Source: an uncultured Neptuniibacter sp. (GTDB lineage: Bacteria > Pseudomonadota > Gammaproteobacteria > Pseudomonadales > Balneatricaceae). Taken from it: DNA of 64,000 nucleotides. The stretch covers positions 344,676 to 408,675 of the forward strand of contig NZ_CANMIR010000002.1 in the NCBI RefSeq assembly GCF_947498015.1, given 5' to 3'. The translations under genes and the position numbers were made by a program. Shown here piece after piece: positions 48,027-56,348 of the stretch; the stretch's first letter is position 1; the number at the start of each line of letters is the position of its first letter. The notes beneath the pieces are model-generated. The model did not search any database and was not told where the DNA came from. It saw only the letters and a program-made list of their open reading frames with translations.

Positions 48027-49181
48027 CTACTCAAAATCAACACAATAGTTTGCAACAGTATGACGGATAGCATCTAGATAATGATCATATTTTTTATCCC
48101 AGTACAATCTATCAAGAATATCCTTTTCATGTCCTTGCTCAATAGCATTGGCAGCAAGGCTCATTAATTGCTTTTCAAAACCAGCCTTATTAACCTCAAC
48201 ACTGTATTCCGAAGCCTTTAATTCATTGAAAAGCTCTCGTATTTGTCGATAGTTAACCAATCCAATACATGGCACGCCCAAACCAAGACTACAAACATTT
48301 GCATGAAATCGCATGGCGAGAACAAGATCAGATTTACTATATAAATCAAAAATATACCTCTGCCCTTCATCTCCTACTAGATAAGGCGCAGTTTTGACAT
48401 ATTTTCTTCGGATTTGATCAGGAATTTTCTCTATTACAGCTGAAATTATAGATATGTCTCTGAATATATGAGGTACCAAGATCACATTCCCTCCTCCTTC
48501 ACAGAGCGCCGTGATAACGTCGGCCATACCATCTAAGAACGTTTCAAAGCTGATGTCATCTGTACTTATGTTAGGAAATCTTGAGTCAAGCATATCCCCA
48601 GCAAGCTGTACAATTATATTTTTCCTCGTTTTATCAAGCTCTGGATGATAATGATCACTTATTTTTGTATAGAATCCAGCATCAGGCACGTGAAAGAATA
48701 CTTTCTCATATTCTTCACCTACAATCTCTTTCAATGCTTTTCTTGACCCATCATTTCTGCAGGACAGCAGCATTTTTGGGGATTCAACTATGACATCCAA
48801 AAAGTCACGAAATTTCCCGAGTGCTTCATCACTTGCTCCCTGAGCGGGATCCACACCTAGTGCATTAAAAACTATAGGAGGATTAATAGCTTTTAATAAT
48901 TCTAAGTCTATATCGAAAGAGCAACCTGTTTTTGAGTCATCAACCCAAAGTTCAAAGTAATTCCCCCCACCAACAACAACCAGATCATATTGGTTCGCAA
49001 GCTCTACAAACCCCTCATCAAACCTTTTATTATCCCAATAAATTTCTCTTATCTCATATTCTGTAAAAAAAAGAGGAACTCCTAACTTTTCCTCCAAGCG
49101 ATATTTAAATCCAGAGTGATTCGCATTGTCGCCGATATTTCCCGTAAAGCTTGCAACATGAAGAATATGTAACGCTTCCAT
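48027..49181 (-). CDS. Polysaccharide pyruvyl transferase family protein
   Basis: 384 residues of the WcaK/CsaB family, GT-B-like fold: HVASFTGNIGDNAN near the start, LVVVGGGNYFELW, SCRNDGSRKAL, PDAGFY, VLAMRFHANVCSLGLGVPCIGL. The family ketalises sugars with pyruvate from phosphoenolpyruvate. Some members act in other sugar modifications, so the pyruvyl product is inferred from family only. It lies between neuA and the transporter gene. Confidence 0.83.
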   Translation of the reverse strand: MEALHILHVASFTGNIGDNANHSGFKYRLEEKLGVPLFFTEYEIREIYWDNKRFDEGFVELANQYDLVVVGGGNYFELWVDDSKTGCSFDIDLELLKAINPPIVFNALGVDPAQGASDEALGKFRDFLDVIVESPKMLLSCRNDGSRKALKEIVGEEYEKVFFHVPDAGFYTKISDHYHPELDKTRKNIIVQLAGDMLDSRFPNISTDDISFETFLDGMADVITALCEGGGNVILVPHIFRDISIISAVIEKIPDQIRRKYVKTAPYLVGDEGQRYIFDLYSKSDLVLAMRFHANVCSLGLGVPCIGLVNYRQIRELFNELKASEYSVEVNKAGFEKQLMSLAANAIEQGHEKDILDRLYWDKKYDHYLDAIRHTVANYCVDFE

Positions 49182-49228
49182 AAATTCATCAAAATAATAT
49201 AAAGGTTATTATTAAACAGACCCAACTG

Positions 49229-49921
49229 CTATATCGAATCGGCCATTATCATTTCAGCTTTCTGTAAGTCTGTAGTGTCATCAATATCAATACTCACGGC
49301 TTCATCCATATAATAGGGAAGGGTGTTTTTGGTCAACAGACTTTCATTTTTAAGAAATTCATCTATTCCAATAATGTATATTGCGCCATTGGCACTACAC
49401 ACATTAGGTAAATCTTGTCGGCGCAAAAAGGGGAACTCTGCATTTACAGCGCCTTGCAAAACACCATCCTTCTCAACGAACCACTTCAATGGTGAGCTAT
49501 CACGCCTTAAGACACTGATGACAGCATCCCCACCACCTTCTCTAATGAGCTGAAATGCTTCTTCGATATGTCGAGACGTCCTTAAAGGGGATGTAGGTTG
49601 CAACAGAATCAGATACTGATAATGCGCCCGCTCTTCACACGTCATACTTAATAGAGCATGCCGAAGAACAGGTAAGGTTGACGCTTCATCAGTAGCTAAC
49701 TCATAAGGCCTTTTTACAACATCTGCCCCCAACTCGTGAGATACAGATAGAATATCATCATCATCAGAAGTGACAATAACTTTATCTATGCAACCTGATT
49801 CAAGAGCCGCTTTTATAGACCACCAGATAAGAGGAGCCCCATTAAGTTCCACAAGATTCTTTCTTGGAACTCCCTTCGACCCCCCTCTTGCCGGGATTAT
49901 CGCAACTGCGGACTTAATCAT
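49229..49921 (-). CDS. neuA: Acylneuraminate cytidylyltransferase (CMP-nonulosonate synthetase)
   Basis: 230 residues. AIIPARGGSKGVPRKNLVELNGAPLIWWSI is the CTP-binding signature, with VTSDDDDI, LLQPTSPLRTSRHI and ISVLRRDSSPLKWF following. It activates a nine-carbon sugar acid with CTP before transfer. Overlaps the amidotransferase gene by 8 bp. With neuB and neuC in the same operon the substrate is a sialic-acid-type sugar, possibly modified. Confidence 0.92.
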   Translation of the reverse strand: MIKSAVAIIPARGGSKGVPRKNLVELNGAPLIWWSIKAALESGCIDKVIVTSDDDDILSVSHELGADVVKRPYELATDEASTLPVLRHALLSMTCEERAHYQYLILLQPTSPLRTSRHIEEAFQLIREGGGDAVISVLRRDSSPLKWFVEKDGVLQGAVNAEFPFLRRQDLPNVCSANGAIYIIGIDEFLKNESLLTKNTLPYYMDEAVSIDIDDTTDLQKAEMIMADSI

Positions 49922-51143
49922 CAGCTCCTTCGCTTACAACGGTATGCCTTAGAACCCATTCGCCCTCACGCTGGGTCCATATATGCGGAGAACGATGTTT
50001 ATCGATAACTTCCCAGAATTCATCTTCTGTTGTATCAATATATTCAAGAAACTCTTTGAAATATTTTGCAGGGAACTCTGCATCATACTTTTTAACAAGA
50101 TATGCTGCCTCTTCACGGGTTATCTTGCCATTTCGGACTTCCTGAGCCGCATCATATGTGCAGCGACCAATTCCAAACTTTATTAGAGTGGTGAAGTAGT
50201 GGAATGGATCAATTTTATCGTCAATACTACTGTACTTTGAATATGTCCCTTCAGTACGGACCGGGTTAGCCTGAAAGCCCGTATGATCTACTGCGTAATA
50301 ATAACATTCTTGAGGGTCCCACTTCAGGTAATAACCCAGATAGTGAACTTCCACCCCAGCATCAATCAACTCCTCCTGCGGGGGTGCGATATACGGAGCA
50401 AAATCATCTTTGGTGTACTTGCCAGATGCAATGTATTCTTCCATCGATACACCACCAAATCTCATTGCCAGCGGCTCTTCAGCTGAGAAAAAATCCATCT
50501 TCATAATCGGATTAGAGTTTTCCTCGATGGCATTACCGTATTCTGCCTGGTTCTCTCCATACATAACCAATTTCACACCAAAACGTTTCGCCATCGCCGG
50601 ACCAATTATTCGCTGACCAACAATAAAAGGCTGAAACGGGTGCAGAAGATTATGGAAAGCATTGCGAGTCATTTCACGGTGGAGTTTACCATTAGGGGTG
50701 TACAGGATATTATCCAAACCACCGGTGTGCATCCATTCCTGAAAATTCTTCATCCCTATATCAGTATACAGGTGAGGAGCCCAGGTGACCGTTAACGGAT
50801 TCATCCCATATTTATACTTCAGGATATGTGCAGTGTAAGCACTATCCTTACCTCCGCTGCCAGGAACAATTACATCATAAGAGCCATCTTTGCTCTTAAA
50901 TCGAGCTAGAAGTTCTCTGAGGCGCTCGTCTCTATCATTCCAGTCGATCCCTAGCTCTTTTTCCTCATGATAAACACACGCTGAGCATACTCCATCTTCG
51001 GTAAAGTTTATAACACTCTTTTTCTCCCCTTTTTCGTTTTTAAACTCTACTGTAGAGCTTGGGCGCTGGTTAGAAATAACGCACTTCTTACAAAACTTTA
51101 CGTCTTGAGGAAGACCATAAAATGCTTCTGGTTTATCAGACAT
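49914..51143 (-). CDS. N-acetyl-sugar amidotransferase (WbpG/PseA/LfnA-WbuX type)
   Basis: 409-residue PP-loop enzyme that converts an N-acetyl to an N-acetimidoyl (acetamidino) group on an activated sugar. A four-cysteine zinc site (Cys18, Cys21, Cys53, Cys56) precedes the ATP-pyrophosphatase loop PGSGGKDSAY (about 94-103). Further conserved blocks: TVTWAPHLYTDIG and MYGENQAEYG. Ammonia is delivered by the HisH-like and HisF-like subunits encoded just upstream, as known for P. aeruginosa WbpG and E. coli O145 WbuX. The target here could be the nonulosonate or L-FucNAc. Confidence 0.9.
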   Translation of the reverse strand: MSDKPEAFYGLPQDVKFCKKCVISNQRPSSTVEFKNEKGEKKSVINFTEDGVCSACVYHEEKELGIDWNDRDERLRELLARFKSKDGSYDVIVPGSGGKDSAYTAHILKYKYGMNPLTVTWAPHLYTDIGMKNFQEWMHTGGLDNILYTPNGKLHREMTRNAFHNLLHPFQPFIVGQRIIGPAMAKRFGVKLVMYGENQAEYGNAIEENSNPIMKMDFFSAEEPLAMRFGGVSMEEYIASGKYTKDDFAPYIAPPQEELIDAGVEVHYLGYYLKWDPQECYYYAVDHTGFQANPVRTEGTYSKYSSIDDKIDPFHYFTTLIKFGIGRCTYDAAQEVRNGKITREEAAYLVKKYDAEFPAKYFKEFLEYIDTTEDEFWEVIDKHRSPHIWTQREGEWVLRHTVVSEGADD

Positions 51144-51144
51144 C

Positions 51145-51786
51145 TTAGCCTCTGCAAATTTCCATAAAATTCTTCATGATTTTTAGTCCTGCCGTAGCAC
51201 TCTTTTCAGGATGATACTGACAGCCATAAATATTTTTGTGTTTTACTGTAGAACAGTACTCAAATTGAGAGTAAACAGTCGTTGATAGTACATCTTCTTC
51301 GCTAGAAGGCTTCACATAATAACTGTGGACGAAGTACATATCTTCTCCGCCCTTAATAGTGTCAAGGATTGTTCCATCCCATTTAGAAGGGTCCTCGGAC
51401 TTGATTTCATTCCAATTAACATGTGGTAATTTTTCATGCGCCTCATCCAAAATTTCAAGCTTTAACACTTGACCAGGAATTAGACCTAGCCCTTCCGTAT
51501 TACCAAACTCGGTACTTCGATCAAACAACATCTGCATCCCCAGGCAAATACCAAGCATGGGCTTACCCGTTTCTGAAAACTCACGAAGTTGCTCATCAAT
51601 TCCCTGACTAATCAGCTTTTCCATACCATGCGCAAAGGCGCCAACACCAGGAAGCAATACTCCGTCCGACGAAAGAACTTCATCCCGATCTTTCGTTAAA
51701 CAGACTTCTGCACCACTCTTTTTCAGGGCACGACAGATGCTCTTTATATTGCCGAGACCATAGTCTATTACTGCAATTGTGGTCAC
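51145..51786 (-). CDS. hisH: HisH-like glutamine amidotransferase subunit for sugar amidination
   Basis: 213-residue class I glutaminase paralogue of histidine-pathway HisH. GTG start at 51786 in a GTGA overlap with the hisF-like gene. Catalytic Cys81 in GICLGMQ and the His192-x-Glu194 pair in CQYHPEKS are intact, so ammonia production should be functional. The setting (sugar amidotransferase, neuA, neuC) shows it serves polysaccharide synthesis and not histidine synthesis; P. aeruginosa HisH2 and E. coli WbuY are precedents. Confidence 0.9.
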   Translation of the reverse strand: MTTIAVIDYGLGNIKSICRALKKSGAEVCLTKDRDEVLSSDGVLLPGVGAFAHGMEKLISQGIDEQLREFSETGKPMLGICLGMQMLFDRSTEFGNTEGLGLIPGQVLKLEILDEAHEKLPHVNWNEIKSEDPSKWDGTILDTIKGGEDMYFVHSYYVKPSSEEDVLSTTVYSQFEYCSTVKHKNIYGCQYHPEKSATAGLKIMKNFMEICRG

Positions 51787-52541
51787 ACTCTCACCTTGAT
51801 TCCTTTGGACAAAAGATCTTTTTTAATTTCTTCAATGGACGAGAGCTCATAGTGCACCAACGAGGCTACTGCAACGGCATCTACCTCAGCGGTTTCCATA
51901 AGTTCGATAACATGTGAGGTTTTTCCAGCCCCTCCGCTCGAAATAACTGGGATGGTCACGGCATCACACACAACCTTGTTCAAATCGCAATCGAAACCCT
52001 TTTTAGTACCTTCAGCATCAATGGAAGTCAGCATAATTTCGCCTGCACCTAGCTGCTCTACTTTTTGAGCCCATTCAATAACATCAAGTCCTGTAGGCTC
52101 TCGCCCGTTATCTACATATGCTTCCCACTTTCCATCTCCGACATGTTTAGCATCGATGGAAATCACAATACACTGTGATCCGAATACTTTAGCCGCTCTT
52201 TCTATAAACTCTGGGTCCTGAACCGCTTTTGTATTAATTGCCACCTTATCTGCACCGGAGTTTAGCGCAGTCTGGACATCCTCAATTGTGCGTATCCCTC
52301 CCCCAACCGCAATAGGAACAAACACATCATCACACGCTTTTTCAATTATATGGCTGAGGCTATTTCTGTCGTAATAAGCAGCTACAGCATCCATGAAAAT
52401 TATTTCATCTACACCGGATTCGTAGTACTTTTTTGCCAATTCATTCGGATCACCTACTTTTCGCAGCCCCTCCAAATGAATCCCCTTTATAACAAATTCA
52501 TTTTTCACATCGACTCTTGCGATGACTCTCTTTTTATTCAT
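51783..52541 (-). CDS. hisF: HisF-like subunit partnering the sugar amidotransferase
   Basis: 252 residues from ATG 52541 (a GTG at 52544 is in frame). TIM barrel with phosphate loops VGGGIRTIEDV and SSGGAGK. Both acidic residues of the HisF active site have counterparts (RVIARVDVKNE; VISIDAKHVGDG), but the first motif departs from the usual C-LDVKDG. This fits a barrel kept mainly as an ammonia conduit to the PP-loop enzyme. It comes 2 bp after the neuC stop and overlaps the hisH-like gene. Confidence 0.88.
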   Translation of the reverse strand: MNKKRVIARVDVKNEFVIKGIHLEGLRKVGDPNELAKKYYESGVDEIIFMDAVAAYYDRNSLSHIIEKACDDVFVPIAVGGGIRTIEDVQTALNSGADKVAINTKAVQDPEFIERAAKVFGSQCIVISIDAKHVGDGKWEAYVDNGREPTGLDVIEWAQKVEQLGAGEIMLTSIDAEGTKKGFDCDLNKVVCDAVTIPVISSGGAGKTSHVIELMETAEVDAVAVASLVHYELSSIEEIKKDLLSKGIKVRV

Positions 52542-52543
52542 CA

Positions 52544-53680
52544 CTATATTTCTTGGAATTGTTTCTGATGTTCAATATCCCACACCTCAGAAGATTGCAG
52601 TAATTGAAAGAACAGCTTATCGCTTTCCCCACTACCAAAATAATCGCTATCTACAGCTTCTTTGGAAGGACCAAGCGCTTCAATTTCTTTTATGGCACAT
52701 AAAATACTGGCCACTTGATAATCACAATTAATGATTGACTTTAGAGATACTCGATTATGCTGCCTTGAGCCAATATCCACAGTGGGGACGTTATAATATG
52801 GGGCCTCTCGCACACCAGCACTTGAATTCCCTATTATATAATCAGATTCTTTTAATAGAGTTAAAAAGTATTCAAATCTAAGTGAAGGAAAAACTTTGAA
52901 CCTTGGGTTATTTTCAATCCGTTTGAATTCACTCAGAATTTCATTACTACCCAAATCATTATTAGGGAAGATTACCACATAATTTTTCCCGCTTTGTATT
53001 AGCGCTTCTACGAACTGACTAGCATACTCCCTGATATACTCATACTCAGTTGTTACCGGGTGAAACATCGCTATTGAGTAATCTTCAAACTCAATACCAT
53101 AGTAAGTTTTTACCTTGTACAGAGAAGGAAGATTAGATGGGTTCATCAAATCCAGATCAGGCGAACCGATAACAAAAATCGAGCTAGGTTTTTCGCCCAA
53201 TTGGATCAAGCGCCCTTTTGCTTCTTCATTCGCAACGAAATGAATATGAGACATTTTACTAACTGCATGACGAATAAGCTCATCTATTGTCCCAGAAATT
53301 TCACCCCCTTCAATATGGGCGACAAGAATATTATTAATACTGCCAACTATTGCTCCAGCCAATGCCTCCACCCGGTCCCCGTGCACAACAATAAGATCAG
53401 GCTTAACTTCCGCAATATAATGAGAGAAACCATCAATCGTCTTAGCTAGAGTTCTATCCATGTTTTCAATAGTGTCATGATTGATGTATTGGTAAATATT
53501 CTTAAATCCTGCTTTTGTGATTTCATCAACAGTTTTGCCATATTTGGAGTTAATATGCATTCCAGTGGCAAATATGTGCACCTCAAAATCAGTGCAAGAT
53601 TGCGTGATATTAATTAGAGATTTGAGTTTACCAAAGTCTGCGCGAGTCCCTGTTAAAAAAACAATCCTTCTCTTAGTCAC
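52544..53680 (-). CDS. neuC: Hydrolysing UDP-GlcNAc 2-epimerase (NeuC family)
   Basis: 378 residues. [76 protein letters not shown] and [11 protein letters not shown] are NeuC hallmarks. The enzyme releases UDP while epimerising C2 to give ManNAc (NeuC) or the 6-deoxy-diamino analogue (LegG). The neuB overlap (8 bp) shows coupled synthesis. From recalled patterns it reads most like C. jejuni NeuC1, favouring ManNAc. Confidence 0.9.
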   Translation of the reverse strand: MTKRRIVFLTGTRADFGKLKSLINITQSCTDFEVHIFATGMHINSKYGKTVDEITKAGFKNIYQYINHDTIENMDRTLAKTIDGFSHYIAEVKPDLIVVHGDRVEALAGAIVGSINNILVAHIEGGEISGTIDELIRHAVSKMSHIHFVANEEAKGRLIQLGEKPSSIFVIGSPDLDLMNPSNLPSLYKVKTYYGIEFEDYSIAMFHPVTTEYEYIREYASQFVEALIQSGKNYVVIFPNNDLGSNEILSEFKRIENNPRFKVFPSLRFEYFLTLLKESDYIIGNSSAGVREAPYYNVPTVDIGSRQHNRVSLKSIINCDYQVASILCAIKEIEALGPSKEAVDSDYFGSGESDKLFFQLLQSSEVWDIEHQKQFQEI

Positions 53681-54716
53681 TGATATCTTCCCACTTCAGA
53701 TGCCAATCTAATTCAAGATCATGCTTTGATTTTTTCCCTATTATCGATTGATAATGCTCAGCCTTGATTGCCCCCGTACCTGGCCTCTTTACCCATAGAT
53801 TTTCTTCAGTAAAAGACTCCCCAGCCTTAACCGTCGAGGTCGTTACCACTGTTGCAAAAGCAAAATCTATCGTCACCTGTTCCTCTGCTGCAGCTTCTTT
53901 TTTACCCCCTCGCATTTCAGATATACTCGCACTTCCAATGATTAACTCCTTCAGAGCAACAGGATCCATTGAATTTACGATATCAGGGCCTGGGCGGTCC
54001 ATTTTATCCGTAAAATGCCGTTCCAAAATATTGGCACCCAAAGCAACAGCTGCAAAGCACGCCAAATTTGAAGTAGTGTGATCAGATAGCCCAACCTCAA
54101 CCTCTGGAAATTCCGCTTGCAGCTCCTGCATGGCACCTAATCTGACGAGACTTGCTGGGGTTGGATACAAATTCGTCGTGTGCATCAGAGCATATGGAAC
54201 ATCATGCTTTTCCATAATATCTACAGCCTTACGAACTGAACTAATATCATTCATGCCTGTACTGATAATCAAAGGCTTACCAAACGACGCTATATGCTCC
54301 AGCAAGGGATAGTTATTACATTCGCCCGAGCCAATTTTATATGCAGAAACATTCATTCGTTCCAATCTATCTGCCGCCGCCCTCGAGAAAGGGGTACTGA
54401 TGAAGATCATACCCTTTTCTTCGACATACTTTTTTAACTTAAGCTCTTCATCTTCATTCAAGGCACATCTTTCCATAATTTCGTAAATGGATACATCTGC
54501 ATTACCCGGAATGATATGTTTAGCCTCAACACTCATCTCATCTTCAACAACATGAGTTTGATGTTTGATGACCTCTGCACCAGCCTTCCAAGCAGCATCA
54601 ACAATCTCAAACGCAGTTTGCAAACTACCTTCATGATTGATTCCCATTTCCACAATTACAAGAGGAGGCTCGCCAGCGCCAACATAGCGATCACCAATTT
54701 TGAAACCTTTTGACAT
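53673..54716 (-). CDS. neuB: N-acetylneuraminate-type synthase (NeuB family)
   Basis: 347 residues from ATG 54716 (GTG one codon upstream). PEP-dependent condensation of ManNAc or a related sugar to a nine-carbon acid. TIM barrel: [90 protein letters not shown]. The C-terminal SAF antifreeze-like domain spans about 285-347. GECNNYPL and IKHQTH are, as I recall, NeuB1 (Neu5Ac) features, unlike legionaminate synthases. First gene of the long minus-strand operon; a heptamer repeat lies 20 bp upstream. Confidence 0.92.
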   Translation of the reverse strand: MSKGFKIGDRYVGAGEPPLVIVEMGINHEGSLQTAFEIVDAAWKAGAEVIKHQTHVVEDEMSVEAKHIIPGNADVSIYEIMERCALNEDEELKLKKYVEEKGMIFISTPFSRAAADRLERMNVSAYKIGSGECNNYPLLEHIASFGKPLIISTGMNDISSVRKAVDIMEKHDVPYALMHTTNLYPTPASLVRLGAMQELQAEFPEVEVGLSDHTTSNLACFAAVALGANILERHFTDKMDRPGPDIVNSMDPVALKELIIGSASISEMRGGKKEAAAEEQVTIDFAFATVVTTSTVKAGESFTEENLWVKRPGTGAIKAEHYQSIIGKKSKHDLELDWHLKWEDISD

Positions 54717-54735
54717 CACAATACCTAGCTTAAGT

Positions 54736-54791
54736 AACTTTTAACTTTTAACTTTTAACTTTTAACTTTTAACTTTTAACTTTTAACTTTT
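54736..54791. repeat. Tandem heptanucleotide repeat, 8 copies of AACTTTT (minus: AAAAGTT)
   Basis: Eight uninterrupted copies directly upstream of neuB, ending 20 bp before its start codon, in the 5' untranslated or promoter-proximal region. Such short perfect arrays change copy number by slippage. Stops occur in the repeat in every minus-strand frame, so it is not coding. Confidence 0.97.
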
Positions 54792-54793
54792 AA

Positions 54794-55305
54794 AGAGATC
54801 ATGGCAATCTTGACTTCCTTAGCCATAAGGCCTGCAAGAACATAAACGAATGGCCATCATCGCGAAAACTTCACTGTATTACGGCACACCGCCTTCAACA
54901 AAAAGGAGGAGAGGGGAGAGGATAAATTAGAACTTAGCAGATCCATCTACATAAAAGCCTTCATACTTTATTTGAGCTAAAAAATTATGTCTTGATTACT
55001 CCTTAGAACATTAAATAACAGGCGACCTAAGATCCCGACAAGCAACGACCACAATTTTACATCAAATTCCCTAAAGATTTAACACTATGATAATGATCTT
55101 TCCTAATCCTTATAACAATTTAATCGATGAGTATTTTAGCCTATTAGTAGTAGTCAAATAATCCCGAACATACAATTATGTCCTTACCTTCTGTCACTGC
55201 GGGTGACAATTCTTTATTGTTCTGATGCGGCATTTCTCCGCTATAATATCGCATCAATTAATCATCTATATCTCTCTGTGCCTCTGTTTTAGATGGATAC
55301 CCTAA
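54794..55305. other. AT-rich non-coding region between neuB and the IS5-like element
   Basis: About 510 bp with no gene that I can support. It should hold the promoter of the minus-strand polysaccharide operon. On the plus strand a perfect TATAAT occurs at 55242-55247, flanked by a 7-bp inverted repeat (TGATGCG at 55223-55229, CGCATCA at 55250-55256). A minus-strand GGCGGT at 54893-54888 recalls the start of an ops/RfaH element but the remainder does not match. Confidence 0.5.
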
Positions 55306-55309
55306 GGAG

Positions 55310-55324
55310 CATGCGAATAAGTCC
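55310..55324 (+). repeat. Left terminal inverted repeat of the IS5-like element
   Basis: CATGCGAATAAGTCC, exact complement of 56331-56345. Confidence 0.85.
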
Positions 55325-55367
55325 TCAGCATGAGACAATCTGCGTTCAAATGTGCTGAGGGCTAACC

Positions 55368-56219
55368 ATAGATCACCAACTTTCCTTCGCTGACAGCGAG
55401 TTCACCAACAAACGTCGTCAAACGCGCAAAGAAAAGTTTCTCGGTCTCATGGAGAAACTGATCCCTTGGCATCGGCTTGAATCAGTCATTGAGCCGCATT
55501 ACCCAAAGGCAGGTAACGGCCGTAAGCCTTATCCATTACCGACTATGCTGCGTATCCACTGTATGCAACAGTGGTATAGCATGAGCGATCCTGCCATGGA
55601 GGATGCGCTCTATGAAATAGCGTCCATACGCTTGTTTGCCGGTCTATCTCTGGATAGCGCGATACCCGATCACACCACCATTATGAACTTCCGCCATCTT
55701 ATGGAACGACATGGTTTAGCACGCAAGATTTTCAATGAGGTCAGTACTTGGCTGAGCGAAGCCGGTGTTCTAGTAAAAGAAGGGACATTGCTGGATGCGA
55801 CGATCATCGAAGCGCCAAACTCTACCAAGAATAAAGACGGTGAGCGTGACTCAGAAATGCACCAGACAAAGAAGGGAAACCAGTAGCACTTCGGCATGAA
55901 AGCCCATATTGGCGTTGATGCGAAAACCGGGCTAACGCACAGTTTTACGACTACCGCAGCAAACGAGCATGACCTCAACCAAGCCGAGCACCTTCTTCAC
56001 GGCGAGGAAAAATTTATCTTCGCAAACAGTGGTTACCGTGGAGCAGAGAACCGCGAAGCACTGGAAGGTGTGAAGGCCGACTGGCACGTTGCGGATCATC
56101 AAGTGTCAGTTCGGCTTACCAAGGCTCGCTATCATGGATTGATGAAGAATGATGGCAAGTTGGCGATGCTATTCGCTTTGGCAAACTTGGTGCGAGTGGA
56201 CCAGATGCTGCGAACATAG
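55368..56219 (+). pseudogene. IS5-family transposase, inactivated
   Basis: Reads as one IS5-type transposase with three lesions. The expected start codon is ATA at 55368 (followed by [11 protein letters not shown]). A TAG at 55884-55886 replaces the Trp of the [17 protein letters not shown] block. About 46 residues are missing between [10 protein letters not shown] and the [11 protein letters not shown] segment, which removes the region carrying the third DDE acidic residue. The rest matches IS5 closely in my recollection ([46 protein letters not shown]). Separate translation of the two halves is possible but would not yield an active enzyme. Confidence 0.92.
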
Positions 56220-56330
56220 GAGAAAACCGTCTGTGAGCTGAAAAAACAGCTTTCAGGCGGTAGAGGACGAGTAAAAACAGGTCGATTACGCCGCCATAGC
56301 GCCCTGAACAGAAAAGTAGCTCAGCATGTG

Positions 56331-56345
56331 GGACTTATTCGCATG
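56331..56345 (-). repeat. Right terminal inverted repeat of the IS5-like element
   Basis: GGACTTATTCGCATG, exact complement of 55310-55324. Confidence 0.85.
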
Positions 56346-56348
56346 ATT

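Larger units (their letters stand above)
55306..56348 (+). mobile_element. Decayed IS5-family insertion sequence
   Basis: About 1.04 kb bounded by 15-bp perfect inverted repeats (CATGCGAATAAGTCC at 55310-55324 and its complement at 56331-56345), containing a defective IS5-type transposase gene. The left end is preceded by CTAA, the YTAR-type target of IS5 elements; the right outermost bases no longer match the left. It is roughly 140-150 bp shorter than intact IS5 (1195 bp), in line with the internal deletion in the transposase. Immobile unless helped in trans. Confidence 0.85.

Noticed and set aside
51145..52541. hisH and hisF as histidine biosynthesis genes
   Set aside because: No other his genes are present. 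They sit between neuC and a sugar amidotransferase and overlap these genes, which is the known setting for sugar amidination.
53673..53700. Naming the nonulosonate pathway legionaminic or pseudaminic
   Set aside because: The necessary dehydratase, aminotransferase and acetyltransferase genes are missing from the operon and the NeuB motifs look Neu5Ac-like, so I kept the neutral neu symbols.
54736..54791. CRISPR-like array
   Set aside because: The repeat unit is 7 bp without spacers; it is a simple tandem repeat. The same holds for the 6-bp array at 63925-64000.
54794..54860. Short minus-strand peptide ending at the heptamer repeat (MAKEVKIAMISLKVKS)
   Set aside because: The frame is limited to about 24 codons between stops, with no ribosome binding site or recognisable homology.
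54888..54893. GGCGGT on the minus strand upstream of neuB as a JUMPstart/ops site
   Set aside because: Only the first six bases fit; the following GTGCCG and the upstream JUMPstart bases do not.
56256..56263. GGCGGTAG on the plus strand as an RfaH ops element
   Set aside because: It lies inside the IS remnant, points towards mnmC and away from the polysaccharide operon, and the bases after the core do not match.
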